Origin: Amorphoplanes digitatis
Lineage (GTDB): Bacteria; Actinomycetota; Actinomycetes; Mycobacteriales; Micromonosporaceae
NCBI RefSeq assembly: GCF_014205335.1
Contig: NZ_JACHNH010000001.1
Coordinates: 8,054,501-8,118,500, forward strand
Direction: 5' to 3'
DNA: 64,000 nucleotides
Below, piece by piece: positions 7,460-16,439 of the stretch. A program made the position numbers and the translations under genes. The stretch's first letter is position 1, and every line of letters begins with the position of its first letter. Under the pieces are notes generated by a model. It was not told the DNA's origin and searched no databases. It worked only from the letters and a program-made list of their open reading frames with translations.

Positions 7460-7921
7460 ATGAGCCGGTCGCGTCTCGCCGCCGCCGCGCTGGGCGGGCT
7501 GCTCGCCCTGGCCGGCTGCGCGCACGGCGGCGCTCAGGCGGCCGCCGGCCCTCCGGTGCGGAGCAAGGGGCAGGCCGTGGCCGACGTCGCGCGCTACGCC
7601 GGGCAGACCGCGACCATCCTGCGGTCCTCGACGACGAATGCGGTCGTCACCGAGTCGGCCTGCGCCGGCGGGCTCTACAGCGTGCAGGCCGTCTACCGGG
7701 TGCCCATGTGGGTCACCCGGCACGCGCGCGCCCGGGCCGTGCTCCGGGACACGTGGCAGGCCAACGGGATGCCGATCACCCTGGACAGCACCGTCGACGG
7801 CTATCGGGGCGCCATCTCCACCGTCACCCCGGACGGATACACCATCGACGTCGTGACCGTCACGCCCAAGCCCCGGGCGCTGTCCCTCCAGGTCCGGTCG
7901 CCCTGCCTCCGCGCGCCTTAG
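7460..7921 (+). CDS. Small secreted lipoprotein, unknown function
   Basis: This 153-residue protein has a lipoprotein signal peptide: basic start (MSRSR), hydrophobic core, and lipobox LAGC with Cys at about residue 20. The mature part is beta-rich with one further Cys pair (TESACAGG and SPCLRAP). AAAAGGGGAGG directly precedes ATG 7460. It should be anchored to the outer face of the cytoplasmic membrane. Its end overlaps the convergent MOSC gene by four bases. No family is recognised. Confidence 0.75.
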   Translation: MSRSRLAAAALGGLLALAGCAHGGAQAAAGPPVRSKGQAVADVARYAGQTATILRSSTTNAVVTESACAGGLYSVQAVYRVPMWVTRHARARAVLRDTWQANGMPITLDSTVDGYRGAISTVTPDGYTIDVVTVTPKPRALSLQVRSPCLRAP

Positions 7922-8577
7922 ATCTTGAGGCGGCGGCGGAAGTCCTCCTTCAGGGTTTCCGGCAGATCCAGGTCCAGGTACCCGCGCAGCAGCTCCGGCT
8001 CGTGCAGCCAGGCGTGAAAGCCGTCCGCGACGCTCACGCCGTGGCCGGGGCGGTCGAGGATCTCTATGCGGTCGCCGGCCTGCACGTCGCCGGGCCGGAC
8101 CACGCGCAGGTAGGCGCCCGGCCGGCGTTCCGCGCCGAAGCGCTTGACCCACTGCGGCTCCGCCATCTTCCACTGGAACGTCGCGCACGGGATCCGGCCG
8201 AAGGTGGTCTGTAGCACCAGTTCGTCGCCGATCCGCCAGGTCTCGCCCAGCATCGCGCCGTTGACGTCGAGGCCCGCCGTCGTCAGGTTCTCACCGAAGA
8301 GGCCGCCCGGCAGCTTGCGCCCGAGTCGCTCCTCCCACCAGTCGTAGTCCTCGCGGGCGTACGCGTAGACGGCCTGGTCGTCGCCGCCGTGGTGCTCGAC
8401 GTCGAAGATCTGGTCGCCCACCAGGCCGCTGTGCAGCCCGGTGCGTTTCGGCCCCGGCGCCCGCACCGCGACCGGGTGGTCGACCGGCTGCTTGTTGATG
8501 CCGGTCGTACCGACGTGCTTGGCGTTGCTCTTCTCGGGCACGGCCAGGTTGACCTGGAGAACGACGGCACTGGTCAT
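7918..8577 (-). CDS. MOSC-domain protein (YiiM-like)
   Basis: The 219-residue product has the MOSC (molybdenum cofactor sulfurase C-terminal) fold signature. The N-terminal beta part has KQPVDHPVAVRAPGPKRTGL, then VGDQIFDVEHHGGDDQAVYA, LPGGLFGENLTTAGLDV and RIPCATFQWKM with the conserved Cys. YiiM-type proteins reduce N-hydroxylated compounds with a bound molybdenum cofactor. ATG 8577 overlaps the upstream GNAT stop (ATGA), so the two are co-translated. The C-terminal LHEPELLRGYLDLDLPETLKEDF matches the 3-alpha tail found in YiiM homologues. Confidence 0.85.
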   Translation of the reverse strand: MTSAVVLQVNLAVPEKSNAKHVGTTGINKQPVDHPVAVRAPGPKRTGLHSGLVGDQIFDVEHHGGDDQAVYAYAREDYDWWEERLGRKLPGGLFGENLTTAGLDVNGAMLGETWRIGDELVLQTTFGRIPCATFQWKMAEPQWVKRFGAERRPGAYLRVVRPGDVQAGDRIEILDRPGHGVSVADGFHAWLHEPELLRGYLDLDLPETLKEDFRRRLKI

Positions 8578-9395
8578 GAGGCGAACTCCACTACGCTGCG
8601 GTCCTCGATCGGCAGGTAGCCGATTCGCTGGTAAAGGGCGTTGCTTGTCGGGTTGGCGAGGTCGGTGAAGAGCACCACGTCGCTCGCGCCGGCGTCCAGG
8701 GCGGCCTGGCTGACGGAGACGGTGACCGCGCCCGCGTAGCCCCGGGTCCGGTGCTCGGGCGGCGTGTAGACCGACAGCACCCGGACCATCCCGGCGTCCC
8801 TGCGGGTGGCGCCGGCCATCGATACCGGCTCGCCGTCGACCTCCCACAGCCGCAGGCCACCGTACGAGATCCGGTCGTCGACCAGTTCGTCAGCGGTCGG
8901 GGGCTCGCCGAGCTCCCGCAGGAACGCGTTCGTCCAGTCGAGGAGCAGGCCGCGGTCGCCGGGTCCGGCGACGCGGGCCCGGCCGGGCGCCGGCGGGGTC
9001 GGTGGCACCAGCGCGCCGAGGCGGAACAGGCGCATGCGCCCGGTGACGCGCGGCGTCGCGCCGGTGCGGCGTTGCCACTCCCGGGAGAAGGCCTCCGCGA
9101 CCGCGTCGGGCCCGGCGACGGCGGGCAGCGGCGTGCCGCCGAGCCGGCCGGCCAGGTCCGCCGCGGCGGCCGGGGACATCGCGCTGAGCACGGCGGCGCG
9201 GGGCGGCGTACGCAGAAAGGCGCCGCCGTCGCACCAGCCGAAGATCGGCGGCTCGGCGCCGAAGGCGTTGGGGCCGCGTTCGCGCACGGTCTCGCTGACG
9301 GTCAGGAGCAGGGTGTTCTCCACCGGGCTGGCGCGCAGGAACTCACCGGCCCCGGCGAGGAAGTCGTCGACGCTGTCGGTGATGTGCCAAGTCAT
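8574..9395 (-). CDS. GNAT-family N-acetyltransferase
   Basis: This 273-residue protein has a C-terminal GNAT core at about residues 145-270. It includes VRVLSVYTPPEHRTRGYAGA, the acetyl-CoA-binding V-x-x-R/Q-x-x-G/A loop in the form PEHRTRGYAGA, then a beta strand ASDVVLFTDLANPTSNALY and YQRIGYLPIEDRS. The N-terminal half (residues 1-130) resembles the degenerate first domain of double-GNAT proteins. The substrate is unknown. It is the first gene of a two-gene operon with the MOSC gene and overlaps it by four bases. Confidence 0.85.
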   Translation of the reverse strand: MTWHITDSVDDFLAGAGEFLRASPVENTLLLTVSETVRERGPNAFGAEPPIFGWCDGGAFLRTPPRAAVLSAMSPAAAADLAGRLGGTPLPAVAGPDAVAEAFSREWQRRTGATPRVTGRMRLFRLGALVPPTPPAPGRARVAGPGDRGLLLDWTNAFLRELGEPPTADELVDDRISYGGLRLWEVDGEPVSMAGATRRDAGMVRVLSVYTPPEHRTRGYAGAVTVSVSQAALDAGASDVVLFTDLANPTSNALYQRIGYLPIEDRSVVEFAS

Positions 9396-9431
9396 GCCCC
9401 ATCCTGTGCCGCGAGCCGTGCGCGGCGCACC

Positions 9432-10448
9432 CTAATTCGGCAGGCCCCAGGCCTTGGCGATGCGGGCCAGCGAATCCTGCCTGGTCGCCGGTGCGTAGGT
9501 CGCGCCGGCGAGGATCAGCTCGTTCGCGCCGGTGCGCTCCACCAACGCGTCCAGGCCCGCGACGACGTCGTCGGCGGTGCCCGCATATTGCGTGCCGGGT
9601 AGCTGGTCGAGGACGCCGCGGTCGAGATCGGACAGTTCCTGGTTCGCCGCCGACTCCGGGGAGACGATCGGGCCGAGGCGCCCGGTGCGCAGGCTCAGCG
9701 CGACGATCCGGCTCGGCCCGGCCAGGAACTGCGCCTCCTCCCGGGTCTCCGCCGCGAGCACGGAGGCGCTGACCATGAGGTGCGGTTCGGGGTATCGCGG
9801 CGACGGCTTGAAGGCCGAGCGGTAGAGCCGCGCCGCGGTGTCCACATCGGAGCTCATCGCGAAGTGGTACGCGTAGCAGAACGGCAGCCCGAGCGCGGCC
9901 GCCACCTGTGCCCCGTAGGTGGACGAGCCGAGCATCCAGACCTCGGGGAACGTCCGCGGCGCCGGGGTGGCCCGCAGCCGGCTGACCCGCTCCGGCGGCA
10001 CCCGGTCGTCGCCGAGCAGGGCCAGCACCATGCCGAGGTGGTCGGGGAACTGCTCGACGGTCAGGTGCGGCGAGCCGCCGCGCAGCGCGGCGGCGGTGGC
10101 CTGGTCGGTGCCGGGCGCCCGCCCGATGCCGAGGTCGATGCGGCCGGGGTGCAGGGCCTCGAGCAGGGCGAACTGCTCGGCCACGACGAACGGCATGTGG
10201 TTGGGCAGCATGACTCCGCCGGAGCCGACCCGGATGCGGCTGGTGTTCGCCGCGACGTGCGCGATAAGCACCGGCGGCGAGGTGGACGCGACCGCCGGCA
10301 TGTTGTGGTGCTCCGCGACCCAGAAGCGGGCGTATCCGAGATCGTCCGCGGCCCGCGCGATCTCGGTGGTGCCGCGCAGCGCGTCGGCGCTGTCGTGCCC
10401 CTCGCTGACGGTGGCGAGGTCCAGCACGGACAAAGGCACACGATTCAT
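9432..10448 (-). CDS. LLM-class flavin-dependent oxidoreductase (luciferase-like)
   Basis: This 338-residue protein has the TIM-barrel pattern of bacterial-luciferase-like monooxygenases: YARFWVAEHHNMPAVASTSP, RIRVGSGGVMLPNHMPFVVA and HPGRIDLGIGRAPGTD are characteristic. FMNH2- or F420-dependent oxidation of an unknown substrate is expected. ATG 10448 gives the typical short N-terminus (MNRVPLSVLDLATVSEG) of this subfamily; the upstream in-frame extension shows no similarity. No flavin reductase is adjacent, so the reductant must be supplied in trans. Confidence 0.88.
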   Translation of the reverse strand: MNRVPLSVLDLATVSEGHDSADALRGTTEIARAADDLGYARFWVAEHHNMPAVASTSPPVLIAHVAANTSRIRVGSGGVMLPNHMPFVVAEQFALLEALHPGRIDLGIGRAPGTDQATAAALRGGSPHLTVEQFPDHLGMVLALLGDDRVPPERVSRLRATPAPRTFPEVWMLGSSTYGAQVAAALGLPFCYAYHFAMSSDVDTAARLYRSAFKPSPRYPEPHLMVSASVLAAETREEAQFLAGPSRIVALSLRTGRLGPIVSPESAANQELSDLDRGVLDQLPGTQYAGTADDVVAGLDALVERTGANELILAGATYAPATRQDSLARIAKAWGLPN

Positions 10449-10521
10449 GACCACGGATCCGACGTTACGTCGCCGGTGCCGGGCGCAACCTGCCACCGGC
10501 GCATGAGCTGCGCCACAGCGG

Positions 10522-10986
10522 CTACCGGCGGCGCTGCTGCCGGCGGATCGACTGGACGCCGACCGTGGTGGCGGCGAGGGCGGCGCCGGGCACGAGCACC
10601 CAGATCGGCCACGGGTAGACGTGGCCGGTGATGGTCACCTCGACGACGAACCAGACCATCAGGTTGACGGCCGCGACCGACGCCCAGATGGTCCAGAGGA
10701 CCTGCAACGCCAACGGCATCTTGCGGGCCAGGCGGCGGGCCTCCGCCATGCGGCGGGCGTGCACCTCGGCCGCGCTCAGGCCCGGCTTCGGCAGGTCCGC
10801 CACCAGGCCGAGCAGGTCGGCGTAGGTGCGGGCCGCGTATGCCTCGCGCACCCGGTCGTCGTATTCGCCGAGGGAGAGCCGGCCCTCGTCGAGCGCCGCC
10901 TTCAGCTCCTCGGCGATCTTGTGACGGTCGGCGTCCGCCGCACGCATCGTCTCGACACCGGGTCGCGGCACGACTTCCCTCGCCAT
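10522..10986 (-). CDS. DUF1707-domain protein with two membrane segments
   Basis: This 154-residue protein has a DUF1707 (SHOCT-like) domain at about residues 14-66. It opens MRAADADRHKIAEELK, has DEGRLSLGEYDDRV and ends LLGLVADLP. Two hydrophobic segments follow at about 95-115 and 125-145, then a basic tail. DUF1707 is almost confined to actinobacteria and has no settled function. The start at 10986 may be early: the ATG at residue 14 is where family similarity begins. Confidence 0.85.
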   Translation of the reverse strand: MAREVVPRPGVETMRAADADRHKIAEELKAALDEGRLSLGEYDDRVREAYAARTYADLLGLVADLPKPGLSAAEVHARRMAEARRLARKMPLALQVLWTIWASVAAVNLMVWFVVEVTITGHVYPWPIWVLVPGAALAATTVGVQSIRRQQRRR

Positions 10987-11067
10987 GCCGTCAGGCTAAC
11001 CGAGCGATCGGGACCTCTCCAGCCCCGAACGGCGCATACCGCCCGGACCGCCCCGCCAAATCGGCGA

Positions 11068-12333
11068 TCAGAGCGACGTCGCCATCGCCGCGCGCATGCG
11101 GGCGGCGGCCAGCTCGTCGGCGCGGGCCATCGGACCCGCCGGAACGGCGGCGACAAGTGCGGCCATCCCGAGCACCGCGGCCGCGAAGACGAACGCCCAC
11201 GGCAGGCCGCCGGGCCGGTCGACCATCACGCCGGCCACCGCGCCGCCGGCCGCGCTGCCCGCGACCGTCACGGTCACGGCCCACGTGTACGCCTCGTTCA
11301 GCATCCCCGCGGGCGCGATCCGGCCGATCAGGCTGTTCTCCACCGTCAGGGCCGGTGCGATCGTGGCGCCGCCGATGACCAGGGCCGCGCCGAGCGCCAG
11401 CGGGCTGGGCATGATCGCGAGCACCAGGAAGCTGAGCGCGACCGCGCCGAGCAGCCACGCGAACTGCCGGGGCAGCGCCATCGCGGGCCGCCGGGTGCCG
11501 AACCAGATGCCGCCGATCGCGCTGCCGATGCCCCAGACGCCGAGCAGGACGCCGCCGAGCCCGTCGCCGCCGCCGTGCTGCGCGGCGTAGGCGGGGACGA
11601 TCACGCCCGCCGCGCCGAACGCCATGCCGAGCGCGGCGACGCAGGCGAGCAGCGCCGGGAAGCCGCCGACCCGCAGCGGGCCGAGGCCGCGGGTGGTGTC
11701 GGCGTCCTCGTGCCGCACCCAGTGCCGCATGACCGGCAGCCAGGCGATCGCGAGCGTGCCGCCGAAGGTGGCGACGGCCGCGAAGATCAGCGCGGACGCC
11801 GGGTCGTGTGTGATCACGACGAGGGCCGCGACGAGCATCGGGCCGAGCACGAAGACCAGTTCGAAGAGCGAGGTCTCGGCGGCCATCGCGGCCGAGCGCA
11901 GCCCGTGCCGGCCGGTGCCGACCTCGGTCGCGTCGGTCCAGGCCCGGCGGATCGCCGCGGTCAGCGGCGGGTAGGTCGCGCCGGCCAGCGCCGAGGCCAC
12001 GATGATCGCGGGGAGGGCCGCGCCGCCGCTGCGGGCGACAAGCAGGAGGCCGATCAGCGCGAGCGGGTGCAGGATCGCGGTCGTCAGCAGTACGGGCGAC
12101 GGGCCGATCCGGTCCGCGACGCGGCCGGCGATCGGGCTGATCGCGGCGCCGGAGAGGGCATAGACGCCGCCGGCCAGGCCCGCGACGGCGTAGCTGCCGG
12201 TGGCCCGCTGCACGAGCAGCAGCAGGGCGAGCGGGGTCATGCCGATGCCGAGGCGGGCGAGAATGCCGACGATCAGGAGGACCCGGCCGCCGGGCATCCG
12301 CCACACGCCAAGGTACTGACGCAGTGCGGCCAT
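11068..12333 (-). CDS. Major facilitator superfamily transporter
   Basis: This 421-residue protein has about twelve hydrophobic segments in two halves. The loop between segments 2 and 3 reads GRVADRIGPSPVLL, the MFS motif A pattern (G-x-x-x-D-R-x-G). The family exports drugs or sugars by proton exchange; the cargo is not predictable. ATG 12333 follows GGGAGGCAGGACCGG. A 33-base near-palindrome sits about 40 bases upstream and could be its operator. No regulator gene is adjacent. Confidence 0.85.
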   Translation of the reverse strand: MAALRQYLGVWRMPGGRVLLIVGILARLGIGMTPLALLLLVQRATGSYAVAGLAGGVYALSGAAISPIAGRVADRIGPSPVLLTTAILHPLALIGLLLVARSGGAALPAIIVASALAGATYPPLTAAIRRAWTDATEVGTGRHGLRSAAMAAETSLFELVFVLGPMLVAALVVITHDPASALIFAAVATFGGTLAIAWLPVMRHWVRHEDADTTRGLGPLRVGGFPALLACVAALGMAFGAAGVIVPAYAAQHGGGDGLGGVLLGVWGIGSAIGGIWFGTRRPAMALPRQFAWLLGAVALSFLVLAIMPSPLALGAALVIGGATIAPALTVENSLIGRIAPAGMLNEAYTWAVTVTVAGSAAGGAVAGVMVDRPGGLPWAFVFAAAVLGMAALVAAVPAGPMARADELAAARMRAAMATSL

Positions 12334-12371
12334 CCGGTCCTGCCTCCCGAGCTGGATATGTAACGAGCGAA

Positions 12372-12404
12372 AGCGCTCATCGAACCTAACGTTCGGTGAG
12401 CGCT
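12372..12404. promoter_or_regulatory. 33-base inverted repeat: operator or terminator
   Basis: The left arm is 12372-12385 (AGCGCTCATCGAAC) and the right arm 12391-12404 (GTTCGGTGAGCGCT), 13 of 14 positions pairing around a five-base spacer. On the minus strand it lies after the htpX stop and is followed by TTTCGCTCGTT, so it could be the htpX terminator. It also sits 39 bases upstream of the MFS start and has the look of a TetR- or MarR-type operator. The two readings cannot be separated by sequence alone. Confidence 0.5.
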
Positions 12405-12438
12405 CCGCACATCTGAAATAGACGCCCTGTCACGGACG

Positions 12439-13323
12439 TCACCAGGGGCGGCCGGCCCCGTTGCCGGTGACCGCGGCGAGCTGGTGCAGCCGCCGGATCC
12501 GCTCCTCCATCGGCGGGTGGGTCGAGAAGAGTGACGCGATGCCGCCGGCCCGCAACGGGTTGGCGATCATCAGGTGCGCCGAGCCGGCGAGCTGACCGTC
12601 GGCCGGCAGCGGCGCCCGCTGCGCGCCGTACTGGATCTTCTGAAGCGCGCTTGCCAGCGCGAGCGGGTCGCGGGTCAGGGTCGCGCCGGACGCGTCGGCC
12701 TGGTACTCCCGGTTGCGGCTGATCGAGAGCTGGATCACTCCCGCGGCGAGCGGGGCGAGGATCAGCATCAGGATCAGCGACGCGGGGTTCGGGCCGTCGT
12801 CGTCGTCCGAGCCGCCGAGCGGCAGGAAGATCGCCAGCTGGGCGGCCATCGTGATGATCCCGGCGAGCGCCGCGGCGACGCTGGAGATCAGGATGTCGCG
12901 GTTGTAGACGTGGGAGAGCTCGTGGCCGATGACGCCGCGGAGCTCGCGGGCGTCCAGCAGCCGCGTGATCCCCACGGTGACCGCGACGGCGGCGTTGCGC
13001 GGGTTGCGCCCGGTCGCGAACGCGTTGGGCTGCAGGGCCGGGCTGACGTACAGCCGCGGCATCGGCTGTCCCGCGGTCGTGGCGAGCTCGCGCACGATCT
13101 GGTACAGCTCCGGGAACTCCGCCTCGCTGACGGGCCGCGCCCGCATCGACCGCAGGGCGATCCGGTCGGAGAAGAAGTAGGTGCCGGCGTTGAGGGCCAG
13201 CGAGAGGAGGACGGCGAAGACCAGGCCGCCGCCGCCACCGAGCCAGTACCCGATGGTGAGGATCATGGCGGTCAGCAGACCCAGCAGAGCGGCCGTCTTG
13301 AGGCCGTTGTGGTGGCTGTGCAC
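12439..13323 (-). CDS. htpX: HtpX-type M48 membrane zinc protease
   Basis: This protein of about 294 residues has two N-terminal membrane segments (residues 9-29 and 32-51). The zinc motif HELSH lies at residues 134-138, followed by further hydrophobic segments and the third-ligand region SRNREYQADASG. HtpX degrades misfolded membrane proteins in the cytoplasmic membrane. GTG 13323 is chosen because GAAGGAG lies eight bases upstream; longer in-frame starts lack one. It stands alone, upstream of the palindrome at 12372-12404. Confidence 0.93.
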   Translation of the reverse strand: MHSHHNGLKTAALLGLLTAMILTIGYWLGGGGGLVFAVLLSLALNAGTYFFSDRIALRSMRARPVSEAEFPELYQIVRELATTAGQPMPRLYVSPALQPNAFATGRNPRNAAVAVTVGITRLLDARELRGVIGHELSHVYNRDILISSVAAALAGIITMAAQLAIFLPLGGSDDDDGPNPASLILMLILAPLAAGVIQLSISRNREYQADASGATLTRDPLALASALQKIQYGAQRAPLPADGQLAGSAHLMIANPLRAGGIASLFSTHPPMEERIRRLHQLAAVTGNGAGRPW

Positions 13324-13443
13324 GATGTACTCCTTCAGAGAGCGGGCCGGTGGGCCCACGTCTCATGGAACATCGCGAGTATGTGAATCAATCCGGGATG
13401 TAGCTGTGAGTTCACTGTGTGTGACCTGGGCCACGGCTCCGAA

Positions 13444-14895
13444 TCAGCTGAGGGCGTCGAAGACCCATTGGGGGGCGAAGCCCAGGATCACCGTCAGCAG
13501 CGTCGCCACCGCGACGGCCGCACCCACCGGGCGGGACACGTCGACCCGGGTGAGCGTCGCCACGGCACCTGGCTCGGCGGCGGGCACCGGCTCCGGCGGG
13601 AGGCCGACCGGGGCGTAGAGGCTCGCGGCGACCCGGACGTAGTAGGCCAGGGCGATCACCGCGTTCAGGGCGACCACGCCCGCCAGCCAGCCCCAGCCGT
13701 CGTCGATCAGGGACGCCACGATCGTCACCTTGGCGAACAGCCCGGCCAGGCCCGGCGGCAGGCCCGCCAGGCCGGCGAAGGACAGCACCAGCGCGGCGCC
13801 CAGCCACGGATGGTGGCGGCCGGCGGAGCGGTACTCCGCCAGGTCGCCGCCGTCGCCGCCGGGTCCGCGCAGCGCGACGACCACGCCGAACGCCACGAAC
13901 TCCAGCAGGACGAAGAACACCGCGTACGCCAGCGCCGCCGGCACGCCCGACGCGCCGGCGGCCAGCGGCGCCAGGATGTAGCCCGCCTGTGCCACCGACG
14001 ACCAGGCCAGCAGGCGGATCATCCGGGTCTGCCGCAGCGCCACCAGGTTGCCGACCGTCATGGTCAGCACCGCGAGCACCGCCACCAGCGGGCCGGTGTC
14101 CAGCCGCTGCGCCACCGCCGCGAGCGCGATCACGCCGCCCAGCTTCGAGGCCGTCGAGAGGTACGCCGCCACCGGGATCGGTGCGCCGTCGTAGGTGGCC
14201 GGCGCCCAGGCGTGCAGGGGCACGGCCGCGACCTTGAAGGCGAAGCCGATCACCAGCAGCGCGGCGCCGACCGACGCGAGCGGGGCGAATTGGCCCGCGC
14301 CGCCGGTCAGCTCCGCCAGGTGCAGGGCGCCGGTCGAGGCGTACAGCAGGGCGGCGCCGAGCAGGGCCAGGGCCGTGGACACCACGCTGACCAGGAAGAA
14401 CGTCACCGCCGCCGAGGCGCCCGCGGTGGTGCCCCGCTCGCGCGGCGCGAACCGGCGCAGGCCGACAAGCACGTACAGGGGCAGGGTCAGGGTCTCCAGG
14501 CCGACGATCAGCGTGATCAGGTCGCCCGCGTACGCGACGACCACTCCCCCGGCCATCGAGGAGGTCAGCAGGAAGCAGAACTCGCCGGCCGGCGCGATGC
14601 CGAGGCGCAGCGCGGGCGCGGAGAGCGCCAGCACGCCGATGGTCAGCGCGGCGAAGAGCACCGCCATGACCGCCGCCGGCGGGGTGGCCACCCAGGAGCA
14701 CCGCGCCGGGCCGCAGAACGTGTCCGCCGGGTCCAGCGCCAGCGTCACCGCCGCGCCGATCGTGGCGAGGCCACCGGCGATGCCGGCCGGCGCCACCCAG
14801 CGGCCGACGGCCAGCTCCAGCACGAGCACGAGCAGCGCCGTGCCGGCGGCGGCGTAGAGCGGCAGCAGCGCGAAGTGGTTCACCGACTGGATCAT
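13444..14895 (-). CDS. nuoN: NADH-quinone oxidoreductase subunit N
   Basis: This 483-residue membrane protein of about 14 segments is an antiporter-like proton-channel subunit of complex I. Family segments are visible: GDLITLIVGLETLTLPLYVL with the conserved Glu in helix 5, FAFKVAAVPLHAWAPATYDG with the key Lys, YLSTASKLGG, and FAGLAGLPPGLAGLFAKV. It is the last gene of the run nuoC-H-I-J-K-L-M-N, and its ATG overlaps the nuoM stop (ATGA). Confidence 0.95.
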   Translation of the reverse strand: MIQSVNHFALLPLYAAAGTALLVLVLELAVGRWVAPAGIAGGLATIGAAVTLALDPADTFCGPARCSWVATPPAAVMAVLFAALTIGVLALSAPALRLGIAPAGEFCFLLTSSMAGGVVVAYAGDLITLIVGLETLTLPLYVLVGLRRFAPRERGTTAGASAAVTFFLVSVVSTALALLGAALLYASTGALHLAELTGGAGQFAPLASVGAALLVIGFAFKVAAVPLHAWAPATYDGAPIPVAAYLSTASKLGGVIALAAVAQRLDTGPLVAVLAVLTMTVGNLVALRQTRMIRLLAWSSVAQAGYILAPLAAGASGVPAALAYAVFFVLLEFVAFGVVVALRGPGGDGGDLAEYRSAGRHHPWLGAALVLSFAGLAGLPPGLAGLFAKVTIVASLIDDGWGWLAGVVALNAVIALAYYVRVAASLYAPVGLPPEPVPAAEPGAVATLTRVDVSRPVGAAVAVATLLTVILGFAPQWVFDALS

Positions 14896-16439
14896 GGGAG
14901 GACTCCGGTCAGCGCGGCACCCGGGCCGGCGGTCGCGGCGAGCACCAGGGCCGGCACCAGGCCGACCACCAGCGCCAGCAGGATCAGCGGCGACCAGGCC
15001 AGCCACTCCGGCCGGGAGATCTCCGCGAAGCCGGTAACCGCCGGAGTCGCGGGGCCGTGTGTCACCCGGCGCAGCAGGCGCAGGAAGTACGCGGCGGTGA
15101 GCGCGCCGCCGACCGCCGCAACCGCCGCCAGCGTCATCCACAGCGGACCGCCGCGCTGCGCCGCCGCCACCACCGCGAACGCCTCGCCCCAGAAGCCGGC
15201 CAGGCCGGGCAGGCCCAGCGAGGCGATCGCGGCGAAGCCCAGCACGCCCGCCAGCCGGGGCGCGGTCTCGCGCAGCCCGCCCAGCTCGGACAGCTCACCG
15301 CTGTGCGCCCGGTCCTTGATCGCGCCGGCCAGGAAGAACAGCAGGCCGGTGATGATGCCGTGCGCCACGTTGCCGATCAGCGCCGCCTGTATGCCGGTGA
15401 CCGTCAGCGTCGCGATGCCGAGCATGACGAAGCCCATGTGCCCGACGCTGGAGTAGGCGATCAGCCGCTTCAGCTCGGTCTGGCGCAGGCACACCAGGGA
15501 GCCGACGATGATCGCGACGACCGCGAGGACGCCGAGCACCGGCGCCGCCCAGGCCGCGCCCTCCGGCACCACTCCGACGCCGACCCGGATCAGGCCGTAG
15601 GTGCCCATCTTCAGCAGCACGCCGGCCAGGATCACGCTGCCGACCGTCGGCGCCTCGGTGTGCGCGTCCGGCAGCCAGGTGTGCAGCGGCCAGAGCGGCG
15701 CCTTCACCGCGAACGCGATCGCGAACAAGGCGAACGCCGAGCACTGGACCGTGCGGGACAGGTCGGAGGCGCCGGTAAGGGCCACCATGTCGCCGGTGCC
15801 CGCCGCGACGATCACGGTGAAGACGCCCAGCAGGAGCAGCACCGAGCCGAACAGTGTGTAGAGCACGAACTTGCGGGCCGCCCGCCGGCGGTCCGGGCCG
15901 CCCCAGCCCGCGATGACCGCGTACATGGGCAGGAGGACGACCTCGAAGAAGATGAAGAACAGGACCAGGTCCAGGGCGAGGAACGTGCCCAGGATGCCGA
16001 CCTCGAGCACCAGCAGCAGCGCGGCGAGCGCCCGGCCGCGGCCGCCGCCGGGCACCTTCCACACCGTGTACGCGCAGCACAGCGCCGTCAGCAGCCCGGT
16101 GAGCACGACCAGCGGGTACGAGATCGCGTCGACGCCGAGGTGGAAGCCGACGTCCAGCGCGGGCACCCAGGGCACGTTGACGTCGGCCCACGGCACCAGC
16201 GCCAGCGGGCCGGTGCCGTAGTCGAAGTAGCCGAAGTCCGGCTGGCGCAGCGCCGCGAGCAGCACGGTCAGCACGAAGGTGACGGCCGCGAACGCCGTCG
16301 CGAGCAGCCGGGCGCCGCGATCCATCCGGGCCGGCAGCAGGGCGACGGCGAGCGCGCCGAGCGCGGGCACCGCCAGCACGGCGATGAGCAGCACCGGCGT
16401 CGCCCAGCCGCCGGTGTAGGAGTACTCCACGTAGTTCAT
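14892..16439 (-). CDS. nuoM: NADH-quinone oxidoreductase subunit M
   Basis: This 515-residue membrane subunit belongs to the antiporter-like family. Hallmarks include FHLGVDAISYPLVVLTGLL, FFEVVLLPMYAVIAGWGG with the conserved helix-5 Glu, FAVKAPLWPLHTWLPDAH with the channel Lys, and RLIAYSSVGHMGFVMLG. It should move protons across the membrane when coupled to quinone reduction. Four-base overlaps at both ends join it to nuoL and nuoN. Confidence 0.96.
   Translation of the reverse strand: MNYVEYSYTGGWATPVLLIAVLAVPALGALAVALLPARMDRGARLLATAFAAVTFVLTVLLAALRQPDFGYFDYGTGPLALVPWADVNVPWVPALDVGFHLGVDAISYPLVVLTGLLTALCCAYTVWKVPGGGRGRALAALLLVLEVGILGTFLALDLVLFFIFFEVVLLPMYAVIAGWGGPDRRRAARKFVLYTLFGSVLLLLGVFTVIVAAGTGDMVALTGASDLSRTVQCSAFALFAIAFAVKAPLWPLHTWLPDAHTEAPTVGSVILAGVLLKMGTYGLIRVGVGVVPEGAAWAAPVLGVLAVVAIIVGSLVCLRQTELKRLIAYSSVGHMGFVMLGIATLTVTGIQAALIGNVAHGIITGLLFFLAGAIKDRAHSGELSELGGLRETAPRLAGVLGFAAIASLGLPGLAGFWGEAFAVVAAAQRGGPLWMTLAAVAAVGGALTAAYFLRLLRRVTHGPATPAVTGFAEISRPEWLAWSPLILLALVVGLVPALVLAATAGPGAALTGVLP

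Noticed and set aside
7388..8188. Minus-strand open frame extending the remnant at 7046 leftward to 8188
   Set aside because: The extension is antisense to the lipoprotein and MOSC genes and is Gly/Arg-rich; only the last 113 residues look real.
10621..12363. Very long plus-strand open frame opposite the MFS gene
   Set aside because: Its product is an Arg/Asp/Glu/Gln-rich low-complexity string typical of antisense frames in high-GC DNA; the opposite strand has a clear MFS protein.
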